Of a stretch of DNA of 19,414 bases, positions 6,517-15,168 are shown piece by piece. The number at the start of each line of letters is the position of its first letter. Within the stretch, counting starts at the first letter, position 1. This DNA comes from Candidatus Margulisiibacteriota bacterium (GTDB taxonomy: Bacteria; Margulisbacteria; Termititenacia; Termititenacales; Termititenacaceae). A model generated the notes under the pieces. It saw only the letters and a list, made by a program, of their open reading frames with translations, ran no database searches and had not been told where the DNA came from. Where the stretch lies: assembly GCA_031267055.1 (NCBI GenBank), contig JAIRZV010000036.1, positions 1 through 19,414 of the forward strand, in the 5' to 3' direction. The position numbers and the translations under genes are program-made.

Positions 6517-7911
6517 TCAAGCCCCTCCTGCCAGCAGTTCGATCAATGTGCGCACGCCGAAACCCGTGGCCTGCGGCTCCAGATACCTCTGCTGTTTTTG
6601 CAAAAAAGCCGTGCCGGCGATGTCACAATGCAACCACTCCACATCTTTGCGGATAAATTTTTCCAGAAACTTCGCTGCGGTTATCGTGCCGGCCATTCTT
6701 TCTTTGGCGTTATTCAAAGTGTCCGCCGTCGGCGATTTTAAATAAGCGGCATATTCATCATCCAGCGGCAGCTGCCAGTGTTTTTCGCCGGTTTTTTCCG
6801 CCGCCTGTAAATAGTCCCGCAAAAATTCCGGGGAATTGGTCAGGATACCGGCGCGCGTCTCGCCCAGCGCGATCTGGCAGGCTCCTGTCAAAGTGGCGTA
6901 ATCAATAATTTTCTGGGCGCCGAGTTTTTGGGCATACCAGAGCGCGTCACAAAGGATCAGACGCCCTTCCGCGTCCGTGGAATTAATCTCCACTGTAAGC
7001 CCGTCCGCAGTCGTGACAATATCGCCAGGCTTGTAGGCCGCGCCGGAAGGCATGTTTTCAGTGGCTGGTACAAGACAGAGCAGATTTTGTCTGGCTTGCA
7101 AATCCACCAGCGCGGCAAAAGCCAGAAGCACGGCCGCTCCGCCGGCCATATCGGTTTTCATCTCGCCCATATTGGCGGCTGGTTTCAGAGATATACCACC
7201 GCTGTCAAAAGTCAGGCCTTTGCCGACCAATGCAATCTTGGGTTTAGCGCCGCCGTTTAAATACTGCAAAACAATAAATCTGGCTGGCTCCGCGGCGCCC
7301 TGCGCCACCGCGCCAAAAGCGCGCAAGCCGACTCTCCGCGCTTGCACAAAGTTAAGAGTTGAGAGTTTAACTTTAGGCTTCCTACCTATGCTGGATGCGA
7401 CTTTGGCCAGATAAGACGGCGTTACGACATTACTAGGCAGATTGACCAAGTCTTTGGCCTGATTTACCGCCGCAAAAATTATTGCCACACGGCTGGCCAG
7501 TTTAGACAAACTTGGATACCGGCCGAGCAAATAAACCTGCTCGATTTTTTCCGGCGGATTTTCTTTAGTCTTTTTGTGCAGACCGGCAAATTTATAATCC
7601 GCCAAATAACAACCTTCGAGAAAAGCCGCCAGGTCAAAAATTTTGGGCAACTCCGCGGCCACACGTGTCAGTTTGGCCTTGGCCGCGGCCTTGAGCAAAT
7701 GATAGGCCGCCAGCCGCGCGTCGTCCGGCGTAAAATTCTCGCGCGCGCCCAAACCGATCAGAAATGTCCGGCCCTGTACGGTGTCATAAGAATAAACTTC
7801 GTCTTTTTTACCCTGAAAAACTTTGGGACGCGGATTGGCGTCACCCTCAAAAACAAAAATTCCCTGCGCGGCAAATTCTTTTTTATAAGTGGGCGCTCTG
7901 CTAAATCTCAT
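6517..7911 (-). CDS. pepA: Leucyl aminopeptidase, M17 family
   Basis: A 464-residue cytosolic aminopeptidase using two metal ions. The N-terminal domain (about 1-150) is divergent, as is usual. The catalytic domain shows GKGLTFDSGGISLKP (230-244, with Lys231 and Asp236) and MKTDMAGG (251-258, Asp254). It also has STDAEGRL (311-318, Asp313, Glu315, Arg317), where the common motif is NTDAEGRL. DYATLTGA is at 337-344. The family removes N-terminal residues during peptide turnover, and some members bind DNA. The start overlaps the argH stop by 11 bases, with AGAGGA six bases before the ATG, so the two are coupled. The HD gene follows directly. Confidence 0.95.
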   Translation of the reverse strand: MRFSRAPTYKKEFAAQGIFVFEGDANPRPKVFQGKKDEVYSYDTVQGRTFLIGLGARENFTPDDARLAAYHLLKAAAKAKLTRVAAELPKIFDLAAFLEGCYLADYKFAGLHKKTKENPPEKIEQVYLLGRYPSLSKLASRVAIIFAAVNQAKDLVNLPSNVVTPSYLAKVASSIGRKPKVKLSTLNFVQARRVGLRAFGAVAQGAAEPARFIVLQYLNGGAKPKIALVGKGLTFDSGGISLKPAANMGEMKTDMAGGAAVLLAFAALVDLQARQNLLCLVPATENMPSGAAYKPGDIVTTADGLTVEINSTDAEGRLILCDALWYAQKLGAQKIIDYATLTGACQIALGETRAGILTNSPEFLRDYLQAAEKTGEKHWQLPLDDEYAAYLKSPTADTLNNAKERMAGTITAAKFLEKFIRKDVEWLHCDIAGTAFLQKQQRYLEPQATGFGVRTLIELLAGGA

Positions 7912-9283
7912 TTTTGATCCTCTTTTTAGCGCGTCGCAAAGCCGCGGCTACCTGCGTCGGAGCCGTGCCGCCATATACGCTGCGCATTTTGAGCGAGCCT
8001 TCCAGTGCAATATATTTGTAAATATCTCGCTCGATTTTTGGCGAAAAAGTTTGATATTCATTCAAGGTTAATTCCGGCAAAGTTTTGCCCTGCTCCAGAG
8101 CGTAACGCACAAGGCGTCCGGTGATCTCGTGCGCTTCCCGAAAAGGGACATTTTTACGCGCCAGATAATCCGCCAAATCCGTCGCGGTAGAAAAACCTTT
8201 GGCCGCGTCCGCCGCCATTTTGTCCGCGTCGAAACACGCCGTCCGCCACAAGCCGGTCAGGACCGGCAAACAGGCCGCCACAGTTTGCACTGTGTCAAAA
8301 AGCGGCTGTTTATCTTCCTGCAAATCGCGATTGTAGGCCAGTGGCAAACCTTTCAGGATGGTAAGCATATTCAACAAATTGCCGATCACCCGTCCGGTCT
8401 TGCCGCGCGTCAACTCCGCGACATCAGGATTTTTTTTCTGCGGCATGATCGACGAGCCGGTCGTGTAGCTGTCCGCCAGTTCCACATAGCCGAACTGCAC
8501 GCTGTTCCAGAGTATCAATTCCTCGGACATGCGGCTCAAATGCACCATCAGCAAGGCAGCCACGGCTTGAAACTCCACCAAAAAATCGCGGTCGGAGACG
8601 GCATCCAGAGAATTTTCGGACAGCGCGGCAAAACCCAGCGCTTTGGCCGCCGCCAGCCGATCCAGAGGATACGCCGAGCCGGCCAGCGCCGCCGCGCCCA
8701 GCGGCAGGACATCCACTCTGACCAGCAAATCTGCCAGCCGCTGTCGGTCCCGCAAAAACATTTCCACATAAGCCAGAATATGATGCGCCAGCAGCACCGG
8801 CTGGGCAATCTGCAAATGGGTCAGACCGGGCAGGACAAGCGTTTTATTTTTCTCCGCCTGCGCCAGCAAAGCCGCGCAAAATAAGCTCAACTGTTTGGAC
8901 AACAAAACTATTTTGTCTTTGAGATAAAGGCGAATATCCGTCGCCACCTGATCGTTGCGACTGCGGCCGGTATGTAGTTTTTTGGCGGCGGCGCCGATCT
9001 TTTGCGTGAGCGCGGTCTCGATATGCATATGAATGTCTTCCAGCACCGGATCAAATTTTAGTTTGCCCTGCTCTATTTCTTTTTCGATGGATTTTAAACC
9101 GGCGGTAATTTTTTGATATTCCGCTTTGGTCAAAATTTTAGCTTTGAGCAAAACTCCGGCGTGGGCAAGAGAACACTGTATATCATATTTATATAATTGC
9201 CAGTCAAAAGAAATGGACTCCGTAAAATTCTGCACTTCCCGCGCCGTGTCACCCGCAAAACGGCCAGACCAAAGTTTGGACAT
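7901..9283 (-). CDS. argH: Argininosuccinate lyase
   Basis: A 460-residue enzyme of the fumarase/aspartase superfamily that splits argininosuccinate into arginine and fumarate. HTGRSRNDQVATD is at residues 104-116 and GLTHLQIAQPV at 153-163. The flexible catalytic loop GSSIMPQKKNPD is at 276-287. Length is normal for the family. It leads the argH-pepA-HD operon, and no argG is in the window. GGGGAG lies about six bases before the ATG, and an extended -10 promoter with a large inverted repeat lies at 9313-9344. Confidence 0.96.
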   Translation of the reverse strand: MSKLWSGRFAGDTAREVQNFTESISFDWQLYKYDIQCSLAHAGVLLKAKILTKAEYQKITAGLKSIEKEIEQGKLKFDPVLEDIHMHIETALTQKIGAAAKKLHTGRSRNDQVATDIRLYLKDKIVLLSKQLSLFCAALLAQAEKNKTLVLPGLTHLQIAQPVLLAHHILAYVEMFLRDRQRLADLLVRVDVLPLGAAALAGSAYPLDRLAAAKALGFAALSENSLDAVSDRDFLVEFQAVAALLMVHLSRMSEELILWNSVQFGYVELADSYTTGSSIMPQKKNPDVAELTRGKTGRVIGNLLNMLTILKGLPLAYNRDLQEDKQPLFDTVQTVAACLPVLTGLWRTACFDADKMAADAAKGFSTATDLADYLARKNVPFREAHEITGRLVRYALEQGKTLPELTLNEYQTFSPKIERDIYKYIALEGSLKMRSVYGGTAPTQVAAALRRAKKRIKNEI

Positions 9284-9312
9284 AAAAACTCCCCATTGTC
9301 TTAAGAAACTAT

Positions 9313-9344
9313 CTGCCGGATTATAACATCTTTAAATCCGGCAG
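9313..9344 (-). promoter_or_regulatory. argH promoter overlapped by an inverted repeat
   Basis: On the minus strand TGT directly precedes TATAAT (9325-9320), an extended -10 box about 36 bases from the argH start. The box lies inside a perfect inverted repeat: CTGCCGGATT (9313-9322) and AATCCGGCAG (9335-9344) with a 12-base centre. A further copy of ATCCGGCA follows at 9348-9355. A repeat placed over the -10 region suggests a repressor operator. It does not resemble an ARG box. Confidence 0.5.
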
Positions 9345-9485
9345 GACATCCGGCAAAAATACGATCCACGTTTCTCTTGCCTGCTTTTCCAAAACAACCC
9401 ACCCTAAAAACTGAGACTGTAAAAACTTGCAACTTTGGGGTTTTGCTTACGATATATATGTAACTTAATTATCGTATGGAGAGAT

Positions 9486-12400
9486 ATGTACCACAAATAC
9501 CTAGCAACCCCAAGCCAACTCGATCGCGAGAATGTGGTCAATGAAAATGTGCTGTCTGACCGGAAAGCAATACAACGGCTTGAAATACTCGAATTTTGTT
9601 TGAACGAATTAAAGGCCAAACCTTTTGTAGATATTTCCATCAGATCCATTACCCTTAAGCTCAATATTAATCCGCAAACTGTCGGCACGACCGTTGGGCT
9701 TTCTACGAAAGAAGCACAAAATGCCAACAAAATCAAAAACACTATACATACAAAATTGTTAGAATACATAAGCACTAATAAAATAGGATTGACTGAAATT
9801 CAGAAAAGGAATCTTAACTCTATAGAAAAAATGGACTACAAACCCCTGATATTCAATTTCTGTCTGAACGAATTAAAGGCCAAACCTTTTGTAGATATTT
9901 CCATCAGACCCATTACCCTTAAGCTCAATATTACTTCGAAAACTGTCAGCACGGCTGTCGGGCTTTCTAGAAAAGAAGCAACGGACAATATCAAAAACGT
10001 TATCTATCAACTACTACTGGAATATATTAAGACCAATAAAATAGAATTGACCGCAACACAGAAAAAGAATATTAACTCTATAGAAAAAGCAGACTACAAA
10101 CTCCTGATATTCAATTTCTGTCTGGACGAATTAAAGACAAAGCCTTTCGCGGATATTTCCATCCGGCCTATCGCCCAAAAGCTTGGCATTGTCACACATA
10201 CTGTTGGCACGGTCGTCGGGCTTTCTGCGAAAGAAGCAATGAACGATGTCCGTAAAATCAAAAACGCTATTCATCAGCAATTGTTAGAATACATTAAAAC
10301 CAATAAAATAAAACTAACCGAAACTCAGAAAAAGAACCTCAACTCTACAGAAAAAATAGATTATAAACCATTGATATTCAACTTCTGTCTGGACGAATTA
10401 AAAACAAAGCCTTTAGTGAATATTACCATTCAGTCCATCGCCAATAAACTCGGTATTACCTCTACCACCGTCGGCACAGCCGCCGGGCTCTTCTGGAAAG
10501 AGGCAAAAGATTCCACCAATAAGGTCAAAAATGTTATCCACCAACTGCTACTGGAACACATCAAAATCAATAAAATAAAATTGACCGAAACTCAGAAAAA
10601 GAATCTTGCCTCTATAAAAAAAATAAACTATAAACCTCTGATATTCAGTTTTTGTCTGAACGAATTAAAGACTAAACCTTTTGCAGACATTTACATTAAA
10701 CACATCGCTAAGGAACTTGGCATTTCCCCGACAACAGTTGGCACTGCTGTCGAGCTTCTCATGGAAGAAGCAAGAGATACTAATAAAATCAAAAACGCTA
10801 TTCATACACAACTGTTAGAACATATTAAAACCAATAAAATAAAGCTGCCCGAAACCCAGTTAAGCCACTTACTGTCCTATAATCCTGAAGCGGAAACACA
10901 ACTGGAGAATTTTAACAGTCACCGTCTGCAAATAGAGTTGCTTGATTTCCGGCAAAGTACAGATATAGATTGGTTGGAATTCACAGTGCACTGCACGGTA
11001 AACGGCCAAGAACTAACGTCAGCCGAGATACAAAAGATCATTGATGCTAAATCAGAGTACATTTATCTGGAGGACGGTTCATATATCAAAGTACCGGAGG
11101 TCGAGCGTTTCTATCTGCAAAAATATCTGCAAAATCGTGTGCCCGGCACAAATCTAAGCCGCGCACCGCGAAGAGAACTGCATAAATTTTTGGAAACCAA
11201 CGAATTTATGACCGCGCAAATAGCGGAGAACTGGCGCATATTGCTGGAACAAATGCAAAGCCAAGAGGCTATCCCGTCCGCTGCTCTGCCACGCAGACTG
11301 GGGCAAGGCATCACGCTGCGTCCTTATCAGCACAAAGGTTATGACTGGCTGCAATGGCTACATAAAAATAATTTTAACGGCATTCTCGCCGATGAAATGG
11401 GATTGGGCAAAACAGCACAGGTCTTGACTCATCTGGCTGGATTAAAAGAAAGCGGTGAATTGTCCGCTCCCGCACTGATCGTAGCGCCCAAATCTGTAGC
11501 AGTAGACGCCTGGTCCGAAGCCAACATTCGGAAATTTGCGCCAGAATTAAAAGTATTAGCCATATACGGCAGGGCCAGCGAGCGGCTGGAGGCCATAGGC
11601 CAGATTCAGGATTATGACCTAATTATCACCACTTATGACAATTTGGCCAGAGACATAGACAATTACACAAATATAAAATTCAGCTATGCGGTACTGGATG
11701 AGGCGCAAAATATAAAAAATGCCGCAACAGGAAAAGCGCGCACCGCGCACAAACTGCAAGCAGTTCACCGTCTGGCCATTACCGGCACACCGCTGGAAAC
11801 CAATCTCGGCGATCTCTGGTCTATATTCAATTGGCTAATGCCGGGTTTTCTAAGTCAACAATACCTAAAAGATATTTTGGATCTAAAAGACAAACCGCTC
11901 GAATACCAAGCAGCCCTGCACGAGCTGAGCGAATATATGCAGCCTTATATTCTGCGTCGCTTGAAAAAAGACCAACTCCAAGACCTGCCGCCTAAAACAG
12001 AAATTACAGAAAGATTTAATCTCACTCCAGCGCAATGGCAGGCTTACAAACAAGTTATTACCGACTACAATCAGAAAAAAGACACCCTGAATAAAATTGA
12101 AGTTTTAGGTGTGCTGCATAAACTCTTACAAATCTGCAATCATTCTGCCACCCTGAAACAGGGAGAGTATTTAAATATACAGAATGACACGGTCATTGTG
12201 GAATCGGCAAAATTTTTGCGTTTCAAGGAATTGCTCGCCAATATCATCGCCAACGGGGAAAAAGTTATTGTTTTCTCCCAGTCAGTAAGAATGCTTGAGA
12301 TCATGAAGCATTATCTGGCGGAACAAAATATTAATTCTGTGCGCATCTCCGGTAATGTCAATAACGACGATCGCCAAACAGCGATACAGAATTTTCAAAA

Positions 12401-12773
12401 TGATCCTGTTACACAAGTATTTCTCGGCTCGCTCAAAGCCAGCGGCACAGGCATCACGCTGACCGCTGGCAGCTATGTGATCATGTACGATCAATGGTGG
12501 AATCCGGCAACCATGGATCAGGCCATAGACCGTGCTCACCGCATCGGCCAGCTCAAAAAGGTCACGGTCTACAATCTAATTACCAGAAGCACTATTGAGG
12601 AAAAAATCTTAAATTTGCAACTGGAGCGCCGAGAATTAGCGGAGAAAATATTGCCCGGCGATAAGACCGACGGCAAACAAATCACCGCGGCCAGCGCCGA
12701 GCTACATATCAAAAAATTACAAGAGATGCTCAATATAGAAGCCGCGGAATTGAGTGGAAGCTCTTTAGAATAG
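9486..12773 (+). CDS. SNF2-family helicase with five N-terminal HTH-like repeats
   Basis: A 1095-residue protein from the Met at 9486 (GGAG four bases before it). An in-frame TTG at 9435 would add 17 poorly conserved residues. Residues about 37-475 are five tandem modules of 86-89 residues, each with an IAKELGISPTTVGTAV-like helix-turn-helix. After a linker comes a SWI2/SNF2 ATPase: motif I DEMGLGKT (636-643), II DEAQ (738-741), III TGTPLE (766-771), V KASGTGITLTAG (984-995), VI DRAHRIGQ (1015-1022). SNF2 proteins move along double-stranded DNA and remodel bound proteins. The gene is AT-richer than its neighbours and is followed 32 bp later by an unknown gene. Roles in mobile-element defence or chromosome control are inference only. 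Confidence 0.92.
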   Translation: MYHKYLATPSQLDRENVVNENVLSDRKAIQRLEILEFCLNELKAKPFVDISIRSITLKLNINPQTVGTTVGLSTKEAQNANKIKNTIHTKLLEYISTNKIGLTEIQKRNLNSIEKMDYKPLIFNFCLNELKAKPFVDISIRPITLKLNITSKTVSTAVGLSRKEATDNIKNVIYQLLLEYIKTNKIELTATQKKNINSIEKADYKLLIFNFCLDELKTKPFADISIRPIAQKLGIVTHTVGTVVGLSAKEAMNDVRKIKNAIHQQLLEYIKTNKIKLTETQKKNLNSTEKIDYKPLIFNFCLDELKTKPLVNITIQSIANKLGITSTTVGTAAGLFWKEAKDSTNKVKNVIHQLLLEHIKINKIKLTETQKKNLASIKKINYKPLIFSFCLNELKTKPFADIYIKHIAKELGISPTTVGTAVELLMEEARDTNKIKNAIHTQLLEHIKTNKIKLPETQLSHLLSYNPEAETQLENFNSHRLQIELLDFRQSTDIDWLEFTVHCTVNGQELTSAEIQKIIDAKSEYIYLEDGSYIKVPEVERFYLQKYLQNRVPGTNLSRAPRRELHKFLETNEFMTAQIAENWRILLEQMQSQEAIPSAALPRRLGQGITLRPYQHKGYDWLQWLHKNNFNGILADEMGLGKTAQVLTHLAGLKESGELSAPALIVAPKSVAVDAWSEANIRKFAPELKVLAIYGRASERLEAIGQIQDYDLIITTYDNLARDIDNYTNIKFSYAVLDEAQNIKNAATGKARTAHKLQAVHRLAITGTPLETNLGDLWSIFNWLMPGFLSQQYLKDILDLKDKPLEYQAALHELSEYMQPYILRRLKKDQLQDLPPKTEITERFNLTPAQWQAYKQVITDYNQKKDTLNKIEVLGVLHKLLQICNHSATLKQGEYLNIQNDTVIVESAKFLRFKELLANIIANGEKVIVFSQSVRMLEIMKHYLAEQNINSVRISGNVNNDDRQTAIQNFQNDPVTQVFLGSLKASGTGITLTAGSYVIMYDQWWNPATMDQAIDRAHRIGQLKKVTVYNLITRSTIEEKILNLQLERRELAEKILPGDKTDGKQITAASAELHIKKLQEMLNIEAAELSGSSLE
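9594..10859 (+). repeat. Five in-frame tandem repeats of about 264 bp inside the SNF2 gene
   Basis: Each unit begins with an FCLNELK-type sequence, at 9594, 9858, 10116, 10383 and 10650. Units 1 and 2 are the closest: about 70 bases from 9601 and from 9865 differ by a single base, including a 44-base identical run. Units 3-5 are more diverged. The near-identity of units 1 and 2 suggests recent duplication or gene conversion, and repeat number could vary between strains. Confidence 0.93.
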
Positions 12774-12805
12774 TTCTCTACAATATAATTTAAAAGGGAA
12801 CAATC

Positions 12806-13948
12806 ATGTTATTGCAAACTAAAATAATCAGCGGTTTTTCAAACGTAATGGAAGCCGGTTTGTGGAGTAAAAAATATACGTTCAATGGCGTGGATATTAC
12901 CGTGCTTCAACTTGAACCGCAAAAAGGCTTTTGGCTTGGTTCAGCGATTGACCCGAAGTTTCCGCAGGACGTAAATTCTTTCAATGACACGAACACAATA
13001 GCCGCAAGAATAGGCCACGGCATACGAGTTACAGACTTAAGTGCTATTTCTGAATACACAAATATTGTTCCCTTAAAAATACTTTATGTTCTGGGCGGCA
13101 CTAATCTTTTCTTTCAGAAAGCCGACGTAGTTTTTTACCAAAACAAATATTACCACAAACCTATAGATCCCAATTCTCGCTGGTACAACTTGCCGCTTTG
13201 TTTTTTCTGGCAGGACAGGTCAGGACATTTCGGCATAAATTTATTAAAACCACATTCAGGAAAAATAAATTTTTCTTCTGACTTAAATATCGCCGCGTCC
13301 GGGAGACCGGTATTATTGAACGGCGTAAAACTTGACTTATATCAGCCTCTAACAAGCAATGGATTCTCTCCGGCAGAATATTTCTTTTTAGAAGACAGCA
13401 GAGACGCCCGGCATCTGGTCAAATTGCCAAAAGTCAAAGACAACAGCAAGGAGAGAAACAAGTATTTTTTAGGTATGGAGGATTTCGGGGAAAACTCCGA
13501 ACTATTAATAGCGGCACGGGAAGGTTTGCCTATTACTATCCCTTACAAAAAGGAATCATTTAATACAGAAGACCTCTATGACGGACTGCAACAGTGTTAT
13601 TCGTCTGAGCGCTGGCAACTGGATACAGAGCGTGCCGAAGTTCATTTTCCTCACGGACTGGACAAAAACAAGTATCCGCACAACGTGCTGGCCGTAGACT
13701 GGAGCAACAACGCCTGCCTCATTCAATTTCACAGCAAGTCCGGCCAAGAAGGTGTGACTATTGAGGAATTACAAGATTATTTAGTCAAGTTAAATATTAA
13801 ATCCGCAATAGTAACTAGCAATGGTCTGGATGTTTTTGTATACGATGTACAGCGTAACAAATATTTTTCCCACTCCAGAGATTTGAATAATGTTCTGGCG
13901 AAAAAAGACCGTCCGGCACAGCATTTATTATTTATATATGAAAATTAG
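12806..13948 (+). CDS. Hypothetical protein, possibly phosphodiester-glycosidase-like (NAGPA/DUF2233)
   Basis: A 380-residue protein with AAGGGA about seven bases before ATG. No firm family match. Its order of segments resembles NAGPA/DUF2233 proteins: ITVLQLEP (31-38), YVLGGTNLFF (94-103) where NGGFF is common, and ASGRPVLLNG (164-173). Next come NVLAVDWSNNACLIQF (293-308) and GVTIEELQDYLVKLNIKSAIV (316-336). The catalytic LDGGGS motif normally next is replaced by TSNGLDVFVYD, so if related it may be inactive or changed. There is no signal peptide, unlike most secreted members. It lies 32 bp after the SNF2 gene in the same AT-rich insertion, with a TATAAT at 12784-12789 that could give it its own start. 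Confidence 0.75.
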   Translation: MLLQTKIISGFSNVMEAGLWSKKYTFNGVDITVLQLEPQKGFWLGSAIDPKFPQDVNSFNDTNTIAARIGHGIRVTDLSAISEYTNIVPLKILYVLGGTNLFFQKADVVFYQNKYYHKPIDPNSRWYNLPLCFFWQDRSGHFGINLLKPHSGKINFSSDLNIAASGRPVLLNGVKLDLYQPLTSNGFSPAEYFFLEDSRDARHLVKLPKVKDNSKERNKYFLGMEDFGENSELLIAAREGLPITIPYKKESFNTEDLYDGLQQCYSSERWQLDTERAEVHFPHGLDKNKYPHNVLAVDWSNNACLIQFHSKSGQEGVTIEELQDYLVKLNIKSAIVTSNGLDVFVYDVQRNKYFSHSRDLNNVLAKKDRPAQHLLFIYEN

Positions 13949-13972
13949 CCAACGTATTTGGCCATGCATTAA

Positions 13973-15166
13973 CTAATTTTTCCCCCGCACCAACTCGATC
14001 ACATCTCTAGCAATAATAAACTCTTCATTGGTCGGGACGACAAAAATTTTAATTTGGGAATCCGGCGCGGAGATGAGCCGTTCAGCGCCGCTGCGCTCTT
14101 GATTTTTGGCAACATCCAGTTCTAAGCCCAGCGCGGACATATTTTCACAAACCGCCTGCCGGAAATCCGGACTGTTTTCGCCAATGCCAGCGGTGAAGAT
14201 CAGCGCGTCCGCGCCGTTCAGAGCCGCCAGATAAGCGCCGATATATTTTTTGACCGAATAAGCCTGCATCTGCAAAGCCAGCTGACAGCGCGTGTCGCCC
14301 CGAGCCGCGCCGGCCAGTATATCCCGTTGATCGGAAAAACCGGAGACGCCCAACATGCCGCTTTCTTTATTGAGACGGGACATTATCTGCTCGACAGTCT
14401 CGCCGGTTTTATGGACAAGAAACTGCACAATGGCCGGATCAATATCGCCGGCGCGTGTGCCCATGATAACTCCGGCCAGCGGCGTCAGTCCCATCGAAGT
14501 GTCCAGACATTTGCCGTCCCTGACCGCGGACAGCGAGGAGCCGTTGCCGACATGGACAATTATCGCTTTCCAACCCGGCCTATTGTCCAGCAGCGCGGCC
14601 GCGCGTTCAGACACATAACGGTGCGAGCTGCCGTGAAAGCCGTACTTGCGAATTTTATATTTCTGCGCCAGCTCATAATTCAAGGCATACGCATAAGCGT
14701 ATTCCGGCATAGTCTGGTGAAACGCCGTGTCAAAAATCGCCACCTGTGGCGTGTCTGGCATGACCTCGCGCGCCGACTCGATGCCCACGACATTGGGCGG
14801 TGTGTGCAGGGGCGCCAGATCTTTATTGGCCTTGATTTCCGCCAGCGCCGCGTCGTCGATCAACGCCGAGGCGGAAAAATTCACACCGCCGTGCACGATG
14901 CGGTGGCCGACGCCCTCGATATCAGCCAGTGAACTGATGAGTTTTGCTTCTTTGAGCAAAAAATCCAGCACCAGATGAAAAGCTGTTTGGTGATCAGCAC
15001 AGTTGTCTTTGCGTTCGATTTTTTGACCGGCGTATTTGTGCACGATATTGGAATCTTTGAGGCCGATGCGGTCGATCAAACCGCTGGCCAGCGCTTTTTG
15101 CGCGTCCCAGTCATAGAGCTGATACTTGAGCGAAGAACTGCCACAGTTTACCGAAAGAATAGCCAT
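13973..15166 (-). CDS. ackA: Acetate kinase
   Basis: A 397-residue ASKHA-fold kinase that makes ATP and acetate from acetyl phosphate. NCGSSSLK is at residues 7-14 and HRIVHGG at 88-94. FDTAFHQTMP at 145-154 includes the catalytic Asp146. GFHGSSHRYV is at 177-186, HVGNGSS at 205-211, GTRAGDIDP at 236-244, and TNEEFIIARD near the C-terminus. It is the second gene of pta-ackA. GAGGAG overlaps the end of pta, five bases before the ATG, and only two bases separate the genes. It converges with the unknown 380-residue gene, 24 bp apart, without a clear terminator hairpin. Confidence 0.97.
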   Translation of the reverse strand: MAILSVNCGSSSLKYQLYDWDAQKALASGLIDRIGLKDSNIVHKYAGQKIERKDNCADHQTAFHLVLDFLLKEAKLISSLADIEGVGHRIVHGGVNFSASALIDDAALAEIKANKDLAPLHTPPNVVGIESAREVMPDTPQVAIFDTAFHQTMPEYAYAYALNYELAQKYKIRKYGFHGSSHRYVSERAAALLDNRPGWKAIIVHVGNGSSLSAVRDGKCLDTSMGLTPLAGVIMGTRAGDIDPAIVQFLVHKTGETVEQIMSRLNKESGMLGVSGFSDQRDILAGAARGDTRCQLALQMQAYSVKKYIGAYLAALNGADALIFTAGIGENSPDFRQAVCENMSALGLELDVAKNQERSGAERLISAPDSQIKIFVVPTNEEFIIARDVIELVRGKN

Positions 15167-15168
15167 TG

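Noticed and set aside
9435..9485. Starting the SNF2 protein at TTG 9435
   Set aside because: The extra 17 residues have no recognisable motif and overlap the likely promoter region. The ATG at 9486 has a GGAG upstream.
9594..10859. Regular repeats could be a CRISPR array
   Set aside because: The unit is about 264 bp, always in frame, and diverges by codon-like changes. There are no short repeats with unique spacers and no cas genes.
13949..13972. A terminator between the convergent 380-aa gene and ackA
   Set aside because: The 24-bp gap holds only a short TGGCCA palindrome without a T tract.
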